Both the position numbers and the translations under genes were made by a program. A DNA stretch of 16,567 nucleotides, from contig JAJDYK010000353.1 of NCBI GenBank assembly GCA_022825185.1, forward strand, positions 1-16,567. Reading direction: 5' to 3'. Below the pieces are notes generated by a model. It was not told where the DNA came from and searched no databases. It was given only the letters and a program-made list of their open reading frames with translations. The first letter of the stretch is position 1. Each line of letters opens with the position of its first letter. Shown here in pieces: positions 6,936 to 14,569 of this stretch. The DNA comes from Candidatus Latescibacterota bacterium (GTDB lineage Bacteria > Latescibacterota > UBA2968 > UBA8231).

Positions 6936-8876
6936 ATGCGGACCCTAGGTATCGGCGCGGTGCAACTGAGGCGAGAAGAAGCCATCCTCTGGGCGATCCT
7001 AATCGCCGCTCTCGGTGTGCGCTTAGCCTATCTCTACCAAGCGGTTGACACGCCGCTCTTCGACGTCCTCCTGATCGACTCCGAATTCTACGACCGCCGC
7101 GCCCGGGCCATTGTCGCAGGCGATTGGCTGGGCGACCAGCCTTTTTTTATGAATCCATTTTACTCCTACTTTTTGGCCGCCATTTATGTGCTGTTGGGGG
7201 CTGAATACTGGTGGGTTGGCTTGGTGCAGGCGGCGCTGGGGACGGGTAGTTGCTATTTGATCTACGCACTGGGTCGGAAACTGTGGAACGCGCAAATTGG
7301 CCTGTTGGCTGCTGGCATGGCGGCGATCTACCAGCCGTATGTGTTCTACGACGGGGCGCTGCTGACCGCCGCGCCGATCACCTTCTTGAATCTCGCGGCC
7401 CTGTATTGCTTGGCGCACGCGCAAGGTGCGGCGCGTTGGCTGTGGGGCGCGGGCCTGCTGTTGGGGCTTTCGGCTACGGCGCGGCCCATGGTTTTGCTGT
7501 TTGTTGCGGTGGTTGCGGGCTGGTTTGGCGCGCAGGGGGGGCGGCGCGGATGGCGGCGGTGGGGATTGGTGGCCGCGGGTTGTGGTCTCATAGTCGGCAC
7601 AGTGGCTTGCCGCAATTATCTCGTCGGCGGGGAGTGGCTGCTGACCACGTCCTCAGCCGGGATGAATTTCTACGTGGGCAATCACCCCGAGGCCAATGGT
7701 ATCTACGCGCAGGTCGATTTCCTGCCCAGCGCCGAGCCGGATTTGGAGCGCGAGGCGTTTATCCGCGAGGCCGAGGCGCGCACGGGCCAGGAACTGACCC
7801 CGGCTCAAGCATCCAGATACTGGCTTGTGGCTGGCTTGCGCTTTGCCGTGGAAAATCCCCTCGCGTATCTGGCGCTACAATGTCGCAAATTCTACATGTT
7901 CTGGAACGGAGTCGAGGCGCAAAACAACCTGAGTCTGTACTTGGCGCGGGACTTTGTTCCCCTGTTGCGCTGGTGCGTTCTGGGGTGGGGGATAGTGGCT
8001 CCGCTGGCGGTCGTGGGTTGGGCCACCAGTCGCCGCTCGTCTCTGCTCGATCTGTACTTGGCGAGTTATTTAGCCGCGTGCCTGCTGTTTTTCACGTCCT
8101 CGGAATATCGCTTGCCCGTCGTGCCGGTGATTCTGCTCTACGCCGCTTGCTGGATTGCGAATGTTGCGACTTGGGTGGGGGGTGGGGCGCATCGCCGGTT
8201 GCTGGGGTCGTGCCTGTTGGTGGCCTTAGTCGCGTTACCGATTAATTATCGGGACGCCGGGGCCGAGCGGCTGACTCGCAAACGGGTCGATTACTACAAT
8301 TTCGGTGCCTTGTACCAACGCCGAGGGGATTGGGCAGCAGCCGAGAGCATGTTCCGCGAGGCGCTGCGCATTGACCCGTCGTTTGCTCCCGCCGCCTCTG
8401 GTCTAGCGGCTGTGTTGGCGCAGCAAGAAGGCGGCGATCCAGACATTAGACGCGGGTTGGATCTCTTTAGCGCGGGGGAGTACGAGGCGGCGATTACAGC
8501 CTTTAGCCGCGCCCAGCCCTCGCCTGGTCTGCACAACAACCTCGGTCTGTGTTATTATCGCCTCGGTCAATGGGCTGAGGCCGCCGTACATTTCCACAAG
8601 GCCCTCGCGCTCGATGCCAGCTACGCCCGAGCGCATTTCAATCTCGGCCTGGTATATGCCAAGCAGGGCGATGACCAAGCCGCGGCGGATGCCTTTGCCC
8701 AAGCACTCGAACTCGACCCCGACCACGCCCAAGCGCACTATCGGCGCGGGGAAGTGCTGTTGCGCTTGGGGCGTCCCCGCGAAGCGGAAGCCCACTGGTC
8801 GTTTTTGCGCGCGCGCGATCCCGACGACGCGCGTTTGCAGGTGAAAATCGATTCCATGATGCAGGCCAACCCTTGA
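6936..8876 (+). CDS. GT39/PMT-type membrane mannosyltransferase fused to C-terminal TPR repeats
   Basis: This is a 646-aa protein. Residues 15-35 form the first membrane helix. The first outside loop carries the acidic pair D48 and E50 (FDVLLIDSEFYDRRARAIVA), then PFFMNPFYSYFLAAIYVLLG, matching the dolichyl/polyprenyl-phosphate-mannose protein mannosyltransferase (PMT_2) pattern. Further helices run to about residue 440. From about 451 to 640 there are around five TPR units, for example YNFGALYQRRGDWAAAESMF, NLGLCYYRLGQWAEAAVHFH and ARAHFNLGLVYAKQGDDQAA, with the usual G-A-Y/F and P-at-end spacing. The TPR arm probably presents partners or acceptor proteins to the transferase. I see no ribosome site before ATG 6936, but a TATATT box lies 6 nt upstream, so the message may be leaderless. 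The stop TGA (8874-8876) overlaps the TTG start of the UvrA-like gene. The donor and acceptor are unknown. Confidence 0.8.
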   Translation: MRTLGIGAVQLRREEAILWAILIAALGVRLAYLYQAVDTPLFDVLLIDSEFYDRRARAIVAGDWLGDQPFFMNPFYSYFLAAIYVLLGAEYWWVGLVQAALGTGSCYLIYALGRKLWNAQIGLLAAGMAAIYQPYVFYDGALLTAAPITFLNLAALYCLAHAQGAARWLWGAGLLLGLSATARPMVLLFVAVVAGWFGAQGGRRGWRRWGLVAAGCGLIVGTVACRNYLVGGEWLLTTSSAGMNFYVGNHPEANGIYAQVDFLPSAEPDLEREAFIREAEARTGQELTPAQASRYWLVAGLRFAVENPLAYLALQCRKFYMFWNGVEAQNNLSLYLARDFVPLLRWCVLGWGIVAPLAVVGWATSRRSSLLDLYLASYLAACLLFFTSSEYRLPVVPVILLYAACWIANVATWVGGGAHRRLLGSCLLVALVALPINYRDAGAERLTRKRVDYYNFGALYQRRGDWAAAESMFREALRIDPSFAPAASGLAAVLAQQEGGDPDIRRGLDLFSAGEYEAAITAFSRAQPSPGLHNNLGLCYYRLGQWAEAAVHFHKALALDASYARAHFNLGLVYAKQGDDQAAADAFAQALELDPDHAQAHYRRGEVLLRLGRPREAEAHWSFLRARDPDDARLQVKIDSMMQANP

Positions 8877-11002
8877 ACGCTACTCTTTGTGTACGCGGTG
8901 CCCGGGTCGGCGGTCTGGCCAATGTCGATCTGGACTTGCCGTTGGGTCGGATTATTTGCTTTACCGGCCGCAGTAGTAGCGGTCGCCGCGCCATGGCCTT
9001 AGACATCCTGTACGCGGAGAGCCGTCGGCGCTACATGCAGGCTCTGTCTCCGACCGAACGGGAAAACGTCAGCGGGACGGCGCGCGCGGATGTGGACGAG
9101 ATCTCGAGCTTGCCGCCAGCTATTTACTTGGGGGCACCGCGCCGTGGACGCACGGTGGGGGACTACTTGCAGCTAGACGGGATTTTGGCGCAGATCATGC
9201 TGGAAGAGGGACAGATGCACTGCCTCAAATGCGGTGGTCGCTGCCGCAGCTATGCGGCCGATGAGGTCGAGCGCGAGGTCGCCCGCGTCCATCCAGACAC
9301 CCGCTGTTTGGTGCTGGCCCCGTTGGCTCTGCGGAACGAGGGGATGTGGCAACAACTCGTGCAGGCCGGGTTTACGCGAGTCGCAATCGACGGTCAGATT
9401 CAGCGGCTGGAAGGCGACGGGCCAGCATTGCCGAGCGACGAAAGCGAGGTACACGTCGTGATAGACCGCTTGGTGCCGGACCCGAATGCCAGCGTGCGCT
9501 TTTTAGAAGCCGTGCGCGTGAGCCGCTCTATTTCGTCGGGGCAGACGGTGGTTTGGGTGGATGGGACCAGCGAGATGATGCACTTGAATCAGCAGCCGAC
9601 TTGCGGCGAATGCGGTCGCCAGTACGAGCCGCTAGCCACAACGGACTTCGGCTCGGGCCAACCCTTGGCCGGTCAAGTGACCTTGCACGGTCGCACTATG
9701 AACGAACTGATGGACGCTCCTCTCGGCTCGTTGCGCGATTGGCTGGCCGGGGCTAGTCAAAAGAGCCAAGGGTACGCCAAAGTAGAAACAGCGCTTGCCG
9801 AGGCCTGTGGTTTGGGACTGGAGCACCTGCCGTTGCGCCGTCGGCTCGAATCGCTGGCGGCTGGCGAGTGGCAGCGCCTGCAATTGGCGGCCTGTCTCAG
9901 CAGCGGCCTGACGGGCATCCTCTACATTTTGGAGGGGCTGGGTAGCCAATTGGCCGGAGGGATGCTGGCCGCGGTCGCTGCGGGTCTGCGCCGATTGGTT
10001 GCTGGCGGCAATACCGCGCTGTTGTTGGACCACACGCCTGAACTCGTGGCGGTCGCGGACGAGGTTTGGGCATTTGCGGAGGGACAGGTGCGCGTAGGGG
10101 AGGCGACAGAGGTTGGGCGGGATGAAACGGATGGGGAGCGAGTCGCCGAACAAGTTAAGCCCGCGTTGGCCATTCGCGGGAATGGTGTGGTCGGGCCGCT
10201 TGCCATTGAGCTGCCGCACGGGAAGTTGACCTGCGTATGTGGGGCTTCTGGCAGCGGTAAGACTCGCCTGCTGCAAGAAGTCTTGCTGCCATTGCTCAAG
10301 GGGCGGTCCGTCGAGTACGCTGCCGCTGGTATGCCGAGGAACAGCCGAGTTGTAACGGTAGAAGCCCCGAGCGGCAAGGCCACGGTTTTGGAGGGGTTGG
10401 GCCTTTTCGAGCGCGTCGCCGATTTATATGCCGCGTCGCCGACTGCGACGGCGCGAGGCTGGGACCGGGATACCTTCCTGTTGGATCGACCGGGAGGCCG
10501 TTGTCCGAGTTGCGAGGGCCGAGGCCAATGTTACTTCGACTTGGAGTTTCTGGAGGATATAGCGCTGGTGTGCACCGCTTGCGAAGGCCGTAGGTACCGA
10601 GACGAAACCTGCGAGGTAACTCTGCGCGGCGCGAGCATCGCCGATGTGTTGGGCATGACCTTGGAACAGGCTTGTGCCCACTTTGTCCGGCACGATCCAA
10701 TTCGCCCGCGTCTGGAGGCAGCTATCGGCTGCGGCCTCGGCTATCTGCTTTTGGGGCAGGAGGTGCAAGGGTTGGAGCGGGGGGAATGGTTGCGGCTGCG
10801 GCTGGCGCTCGAATCGACGCGGACTTCCCGGCGCACTTGGGTGCTGATTGACGACCCGGCCAGCGGCGATCATCCAGAAGATGTGCGCGCAATGGTTGGG
10901 GCCTTGCGGGCGTTGGTGGAGCGGGGGACCACGGTCGTCGTCGCCGACCAGCATCCGATGGTGCGGGCGGCTGCGGATTGGGTGGTGGATTTGGCGCAGT
11001 AA
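8873..11002 (+). CDS. Short, degenerate UvrA paralogue (ABC-ATPase, excision-nuclease subunit A-like)
   Basis: The start is TTG 8873, overlapping the preceding stop, and gives VRGARVGGLANVDLDLPLG right where UvrA begins. It has 709 aa against about 940 for UvrA. NBD1 is eroded: Walker A is GRSSSGRR (32-39, Lys lost), the signature is LAAGE (328-332) instead of LSGGE, and Walker B YILEGLGSQL (351-360) lacks the Asp-Glu pair. The UvrB-binding-domain region (about 115-215) is recognisable. Of the first zinc site only CGEC (244-247) remains, and the stretch to the signature is about 150 residues shorter than in UvrA, so the insertion domain is missing. NBD2 keeps Walker A GASGSGKT (457-464) and the DNA-binding zinc finger C544/C547/C567/C570. 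Its signature is LERGE (634-638), and Walker B is LIDDP (658-662) with Asp for the catalytic Glu. The glycine-rich UvrA tail is absent. Repair activity in place of UvrA is unlikely; a specialised DNA-binding or regulatory role, or early decay, is possible. Confidence 0.85.
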   Translation: MNATLCVRGARVGGLANVDLDLPLGRIICFTGRSSSGRRAMALDILYAESRRRYMQALSPTERENVSGTARADVDEISSLPPAIYLGAPRRGRTVGDYLQLDGILAQIMLEEGQMHCLKCGGRCRSYAADEVEREVARVHPDTRCLVLAPLALRNEGMWQQLVQAGFTRVAIDGQIQRLEGDGPALPSDESEVHVVIDRLVPDPNASVRFLEAVRVSRSISSGQTVVWVDGTSEMMHLNQQPTCGECGRQYEPLATTDFGSGQPLAGQVTLHGRTMNELMDAPLGSLRDWLAGASQKSQGYAKVETALAEACGLGLEHLPLRRRLESLAAGEWQRLQLAACLSSGLTGILYILEGLGSQLAGGMLAAVAAGLRRLVAGGNTALLLDHTPELVAVADEVWAFAEGQVRVGEATEVGRDETDGERVAEQVKPALAIRGNGVVGPLAIELPHGKLTCVCGASGSGKTRLLQEVLLPLLKGRSVEYAAAGMPRNSRVVTVEAPSGKATVLEGLGLFERVADLYAASPTATARGWDRDTFLLDRPGGRCPSCEGRGQCYFDLEFLEDIALVCTACEGRRYRDETCEVTLRGASIADVLGMTLEQACAHFVRHDPIRPRLEAAIGCGLGYLLLGQEVQGLERGEWLRLRLALESTRTSRRTWVLIDDPASGDHPEDVRAMVGALRALVERGTTVVVADQHPMVRAAADWVVDLAQ

Positions 11003-11005
11003 AGA

Positions 11006-11022
11006 TCGCAACCTCGTTGCGA
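11006..11022 (+). terminator. Hairpin just after the UvrA-like gene
   Basis: TCGCAACCTCGTTGCGA is a perfect 7-bp stem with a 3-nt loop, starting 4 nt after the stop codon. No T-run follows, so it may be a processing or stabilising stem, or a weak terminator, rather than a classic intrinsic terminator. Confidence 0.45.
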
Positions 11023-11031
11023 CATATTACC

Positions 11032-11085
11032 TTGCGGGATATATCGCTCCTATCTATCTTAATTTTGATATAGATAATTGAGTAA
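11032..11085 (+). promoter_or_regulatory. AT-rich region with candidate promoter for the CBS-korAB operon
   Basis: The only markedly AT-rich block near this operon. TTGCGG (11032-11037), a 17-bp spacer and TATCTT (11055-11060) form one candidate promoter. GATAAT (11073-11078) is a better -10 box alone, but has no -35 partner at 17 bp. A 7-bp inverted repeat, TATCTAT (11051-11057) and ATAGATA (11070-11076), overlaps the first -10 box and could be an operator. The block also includes bases between these elements that I cannot assign. Confidence 0.35.
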
Positions 11086-11097
11086 ACGAGGTGAATA

Positions 11098-11133
11098 ATG
11101 CGGTATTTAGGCCCCGAGAAAGGGGCTTTCTAA
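11098..11133 (+). CDS. Possible 11-codon leader peptide upstream of the CBS gene
   Basis: ATG 11098 follows GAGGTG (11088-11093), the best ribosome site in the gap, and encodes MRYLGPEKGAF, ending at TAA 11131-11133. The stop shares one base with the ATG of the CBS gene (TAATG), the usual geometry for termination-reinitiation. The frame spans the GCCCC/GGGGC hairpin, so ribosomes reading it would open that stem. It may be a real leader or a chance ORF; no homologue is recognised. Confidence 0.4.
   Translation: MRYLGPEKGAF
11111..11126 (+). promoter_or_regulatory. Hairpin that can hide the CBS gene ribosome site
   Basis: GCCCC (11111-11115) and GGGGC (11122-11126) pair around the loop GAGAAA, followed by TTTCT. 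The GGGG arm lies 7 nt before ATG 11133 and is its only ribosome-binding candidate, so the stem would mask it unless the upstream leader frame is translated. With the short T-rich tail it could alternatively act as an attenuator. Confidence 0.4.
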
Positions 11134-11600
11134 TGAAGGTCGTGCAGAAGTTACAAGAAGAAGTCATCGGCCATCTGGACTTGGACGGGTATGTCCTGTG
11201 CGATCCGCAGGAGTCGGTACTTGACGTACTCAAGAAAATGCGCCACCAACACGTCAGCGCCGTGCTGGTGGAAGAGGATGGCCGCTTGGTGGGAATTTTT
11301 ACCGAGCGCGATGTGCTCACCAAAGTAACAGACCAGCCGGCGACGTGGACGCGGCCGGTGGCCGAATTAATGACCTGCGATCCGCATAGCTTGGATGCCC
11401 AACAGCCGATTAGCAGTGCCCTGAGGCTGATGAATGCTGGCGACTACCGCAACGTGCCGATTGTAGATAAAAACGGTCGCATAAAGGGAAATTTGCCCCA
11501 ACACGAGGTCATCCGCTTTCTCACCGATCAATTCCCCGAAGACATCTACAATTTGCCACCGGACCCCGAGCGCATAGCTCGCACCAAAGAGGGAGCTTGA
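11133..11600 (+). CDS. CBS-pair protein, first gene of the korAB operon
   Basis: I start this at ATG 11133 (155 aa); the in-frame GTG 11091 is part of the GAGGTG ribosome site of the leader frame. It is built of two CBS motifs, about residues 19-66 (with HVSAVLVEEDGRLVGIFTER) and 76-131 (with YRNVPIVDKNGRIKGNLPQH), and nothing else apart from a short charged C-terminal tail. CBS pairs (Bateman modules) bind adenine nucleotides or S-adenosyl compounds and act as sensors. The GIFTERD motif at 54-60 is repeated in the second CBS protein of this operon. It ends 48 bp before korA, so they are probably co-transcribed. A T-rich tract (about 11622-11635) just ahead of the korA ribosome site shows no stem. 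The inferred role is energy-state control of the oxidoreductase; no partner is proven. Confidence 0.85.
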   Translation: MKVVQKLQEEVIGHLDLDGYVLCDPQESVLDVLKKMRHQHVSAVLVEEDGRLVGIFTERDVLTKVTDQPATWTRPVAELMTCDPHSLDAQQPISSALRLMNAGDYRNVPIVDKNGRIKGNLPQHEVIRFLTDQFPEDIYNLPPDPERIARTKEGA

Positions 11601-11648
11601 GCATGCGTTATGGATTGAGATTTTTTTCTTTTTAAGGAGGTCGTGTGC

Positions 11649-13523
11649 ATGGCCGAAATCGTGGCCCCATCGGCACCCACAAGTAAGCGAGAGTACTCGC
11701 AAGAAGAGCGCCAATCTGTCGTCATCTCATTTTCCGGCGATTCGGGCGATGGGATGCAGCTAACCGGCGGTCAGTTTACCAATACTTCGGCTGTGATGGG
11801 CAACGACGTCAGTACCTTTCCCGACATTCCCGCTGAAATCCGCGCCCCGGCTGGGACCATCCCCGGGCTGAGCGGCTATCAGGTCAATTTTGCCGCCAAC
11901 GATCTTTACACCGCGGGCGATTCGCCCCAAGTGTTGGTGGCGATGAACCCGGCTGCACTCAGAGCCAACTTACCCGATCTCGAGCCGGGTGGGACCATCA
12001 TCGTCAATACCGATCCGTTCAATCGCAACGGTCTCCGCAAGGCTGGGTACGATAAAAACCCGCTTGAAGACGGCAGCCTCAGCGGCTACGACGTGCATCC
12101 GGTTCCTTTGACCACCCTGACCCGCAACGCCCTCGCCGACATCGAGGGCATGAGCAACCAAGCGAAGGACATGTGCAAGAATGCCTTTGTCTTGGGCTTG
12201 GTGTTCTGGATGTTTGACCGGCCGCTCGATTACACGCTCAAGTTCTACCAAACCAAGTTCGCCGGTCGGCCCGAGGTCGTTGAGGCCAATACGAGAGCCT
12301 TGAAAGCGGGCTACTACTACGGCGAAACAGCCGAAACCTTTCAGACGCAGATCTCGGTGCCGAAGCGAGGGATTGTCGAACCGGGGGTGTACAAGCGGAT
12401 CACTGGCAATGAGGCGATTGTCTTGGGGCTGGTTACGGCCGCACAAAAGGCTGGCAAACCGCTCTTTTACGGCTCGTATCCCATCACGCCGGCCAGCACC
12501 ATCCTAGAGGGTTTGTCCGCGCTGAAGAACTTCGATGTGCGGACATTCCAGGCCGAGGACGAAATCGCGGCCATGGGGTCGGTAATTGGCGCGTCCTTTG
12601 CCGGCAGCCTCGCAGCCACTGCCAGCAGCGGCCCGGGCATCGCGCTCAAGAGCGAGGGGATCAACTTGGCCGTAGTTATGGAGTTGCCGCTAGTGGTCAT
12701 TGACGTCCAGCGCGGAGGCCCTAGCACGGGCTTGCCGACCAAGACCGAGCAGGCCGATTTGCTGGAAGTGCTCTACGGGCGCAACGGCGAAAGCCCGATC
12801 CCGGTCATTGCTCCGGCGACCCCAAGCGAATGCTTCGACATGATCATCGAGGCCTTCCGCATTGCCGTTCGCTACATGACGCCGGTTTTTCTGCTGTCCG
12901 ACGGGTACGTGGCCAACAATTCCGAGCCGTGGAAAATACCAGACCCGGATTCTATCGCGGCCATTGATGCCGAGCCATACACGGATCCCGATGATTACCA
13001 ACCCTACATGCGCGACCCGCAGACCTTGGCTAGGCCTTGGGTCTTGCCGGGGACGCCGGGAATGGAGCACCGGATCGGCGGCTTGGGCAAGCAGGATGTG
13101 ACAGGCAATGTCTCCTACGCGCCCGAAGACCACGAGCGCATCGTCCACGTCCGAGCCGACAAAATCCGCGGCATTGCCGATTTCATTCCCGAACTGGAAG
13201 TGACCGGTCCTGAGCAAGGGGATTTGTTGGTTTTGGGTTGGGGAGGGACGTACGGTGCCATTCGCGCAGCCGTTGAGCAAGTGCGGGACGAGGGCCTCGA
13301 CGTGGCCTACGCGCACTTGCGCTACTTGAACCCGTTTCCTCGCAACCTTGGCAACGTACTCGGTCGCTACAAGCAAGTATTGGTACCCGAGCTAAACCTC
13401 GGCCAACTGGCTATGTTGGTCCAAGCACACTTTCCCGTGCGCGTCGTCAAGCTGAGCAAGGTTCAGGGATGCCCCTTCCAAATTCGGGAAGTGGCCGACA
13501 AAATTCGCCAAGTGCTAAGCTAA
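11649..13523 (+). CDS. korA: 2-oxoglutarate (2-oxoacid):ferredoxin oxidoreductase, fused gamma-alpha subunit
   Basis: ATG 11649 (624 aa) is chosen because AAGGAGG at 11634-11640 lies 8 nt upstream; an in-frame GTG at 11643 is too close. Residues about 22-200 form the gamma domain (FSGDSGDGMQLTGGQFTNTS), and from about 240 the alpha/pyrimidine-binding domain follows, with YGSYPITPASTILEGL around residue 277. The KorA hallmark QRGGPSTGLPTKTEQADLLE follows farther on, and a C-terminal domain closes with VQGCPFQIREVADKIRQVL. The gene order gamma-alpha fusion then beta is the two-subunit KOR type. The enzyme oxidatively decarboxylates 2-oxoglutarate to succinyl-CoA with ferredoxin as electron acceptor, in the oxidative or reductive TCA cycle. 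A related branched or other 2-oxoacid substrate cannot be ruled out by eye. No ferredoxin-type delta subunit is encoded here. Confidence 0.93.
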   Translation: MAEIVAPSAPTSKREYSQEERQSVVISFSGDSGDGMQLTGGQFTNTSAVMGNDVSTFPDIPAEIRAPAGTIPGLSGYQVNFAANDLYTAGDSPQVLVAMNPAALRANLPDLEPGGTIIVNTDPFNRNGLRKAGYDKNPLEDGSLSGYDVHPVPLTTLTRNALADIEGMSNQAKDMCKNAFVLGLVFWMFDRPLDYTLKFYQTKFAGRPEVVEANTRALKAGYYYGETAETFQTQISVPKRGIVEPGVYKRITGNEAIVLGLVTAAQKAGKPLFYGSYPITPASTILEGLSALKNFDVRTFQAEDEIAAMGSVIGASFAGSLAATASSGPGIALKSEGINLAVVMELPLVVIDVQRGGPSTGLPTKTEQADLLEVLYGRNGESPIPVIAPATPSECFDMIIEAFRIAVRYMTPVFLLSDGYVANNSEPWKIPDPDSIAAIDAEPYTDPDDYQPYMRDPQTLARPWVLPGTPGMEHRIGGLGKQDVTGNVSYAPEDHERIVHVRADKIRGIADFIPELEVTGPEQGDLLVLGWGGTYGAIRAAVEQVRDEGLDVAYAHLRYLNPFPRNLGNVLGRYKQVLVPELNLGQLAMLVQAHFPVRVVKLSKVQGCPFQIREVADKIRQVLS

Positions 13524-13538
13524 AGTAGGGAGATCGAG

Positions 13539-14558
13539 ATGGCCGAAGCAGTTGTAGAGGCTGGGTTAAGCCGCAAGGATTTCGTTTCCGATCAGGAGGT
13601 TCGTTGGTGCCCCGGGTGCGGCGACTATGCGATTTTGGCGCAAATGCAGAAGATGCTACCCGAAGTAGGGGTCGCGCGGGAAGATATCGTGTTCGTCTCT
13701 GGGATCGGCTGCTCTAGCCGCTTTCCCTACTACATGAATACGTACGGCATTCACTCGATCCACGGGCGTGCTCCCACGATCGCCACGGGCATTAAGACGG
13801 CCAACCCGGATCTGAGCGTCTGGGTCATCACTGGCGACGGCGACGGGCTTTCGATTGGTGGCAATCACCTCCTGCACAGCCTCCGGCGCAATGTTGATCT
13901 GAAAATTCTTCTGTTCAACAACCGCATCTATGGGCTTACCAAGGGCCAGTACTCGCCGACCTCACTAATAGGACACCGCACCACGTCCACTCCCATGGGG
14001 TCCATCGATTATCCGCTCAACCCCATATCTGTGGCGCTGAGCGCCGAGGCGACCTTTGTCGCCCGCTCGCAGGATACCAATACCAAGCACTTGAGCTACG
14101 TGCTCAAGCGAGCGGCCGAACACAAGGGGGCCGCTTTTGTCGAGATCTATCAAAATTGCGTCGTGCTCAATCCCACGGCTTGGGAACACACCACGGATTC
14201 AGACGTGCGCGACGACAATATCGTGTTCTTAGAGGAGGGGGAGCCTCTCATCTTTGGAAAGGATCGGGACCGGGGCATCCGCATGAACGGCACCGAGCCC
14301 GAGGTCGTCGCACTCAGCGACGTGGCCCCAGATGAACTGGTCGTGCATCGCGAAGGCCGCGAAAATGCCAGCTACGCCTATATGCTCAGCCGGATGGAGT
14401 ACCCGTCGATGCCGCTGCCCTTTGGCGTGCTGCGCGCTCTCGACCGGCCGACCTACACTGAGTTGCTGTTCGACCAAATCGACGCGACGACCCAACAGCG
14501 AGGTGAAGGAGACCTCGCGGCCCTGTTTAGCGCGGGCGATACTTGGGTCGTCGAATAG
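13539..14558 (+). CDS. korB: 2-oxoglutarate (2-oxoacid):ferredoxin oxidoreductase, beta subunit
   Basis: This 339-aa protein starts at ATG 13539, with GGGAG at 13528-13532 6 nt upstream and only 15 bp after korA. It carries the thiamine-diphosphate site: GDGDG at residues 99-103 and N127-N128 in LLFNNRIYGLTKGQYSPTS, the usual GDG-x(about 25)-NN spacing. CPGCGDYAIL (about 24-33) and GIGCSSRFPYYMNTYGIHSI (about 55-74) provide the conserved cysteines that bind the iron-sulfur cluster in KorB-type subunits; a third conserved cysteine is at YQNCVVLNP. The subunit accepts the 2-oxoacid on TPP and passes electrons through its cluster to ferredoxin. It is translated with korA and followed at 11 bp by the zinc-ribbon CBS gene, whose ribosome site overlaps the korB stop. 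Confidence 0.93.
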   Translation: MAEAVVEAGLSRKDFVSDQEVRWCPGCGDYAILAQMQKMLPEVGVAREDIVFVSGIGCSSRFPYYMNTYGIHSIHGRAPTIATGIKTANPDLSVWVITGDGDGLSIGGNHLLHSLRRNVDLKILLFNNRIYGLTKGQYSPTSLIGHRTTSTPMGSIDYPLNPISVALSAEATFVARSQDTNTKHLSYVLKRAAEHKGAAFVEIYQNCVVLNPTAWEHTTDSDVRDDNIVFLEEGEPLIFGKDRDRGIRMNGTEPEVVALSDVAPDELVVHREGRENASYAYMLSRMEYPSMPLPFGVLRALDRPTYTELLFDQIDATTQQRGEGDLAALFSAGDTWVVE

Positions 14559-14569
14559 GAGAAGAGCCA

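Noticed and set aside
9632..10276. 214-aa minus-strand frame within the UvrA-like gene
   Set aside because: It is antisense to a frame with Walker A, zinc finger and other UvrA landmarks; there is no independent support.
11091..11132. GTG 11091 as the true start of the CBS protein
   Set aside because: The GTG is part of the GAGGTG ribosome site, and the extra 14 residues do not resemble a CBS N-terminus.
11622..11637. T-rich tract before korA as an intrinsic terminator
   Set aside because: No stem precedes it, and it runs straight into the AAGGAGG ribosome site. It more likely helps ribosome loading.
12690..13376. 228-aa minus-strand frame within korA
   Set aside because: It is a shadow of the highly conserved KorA coding sequence; its low-complexity translation has no known features.
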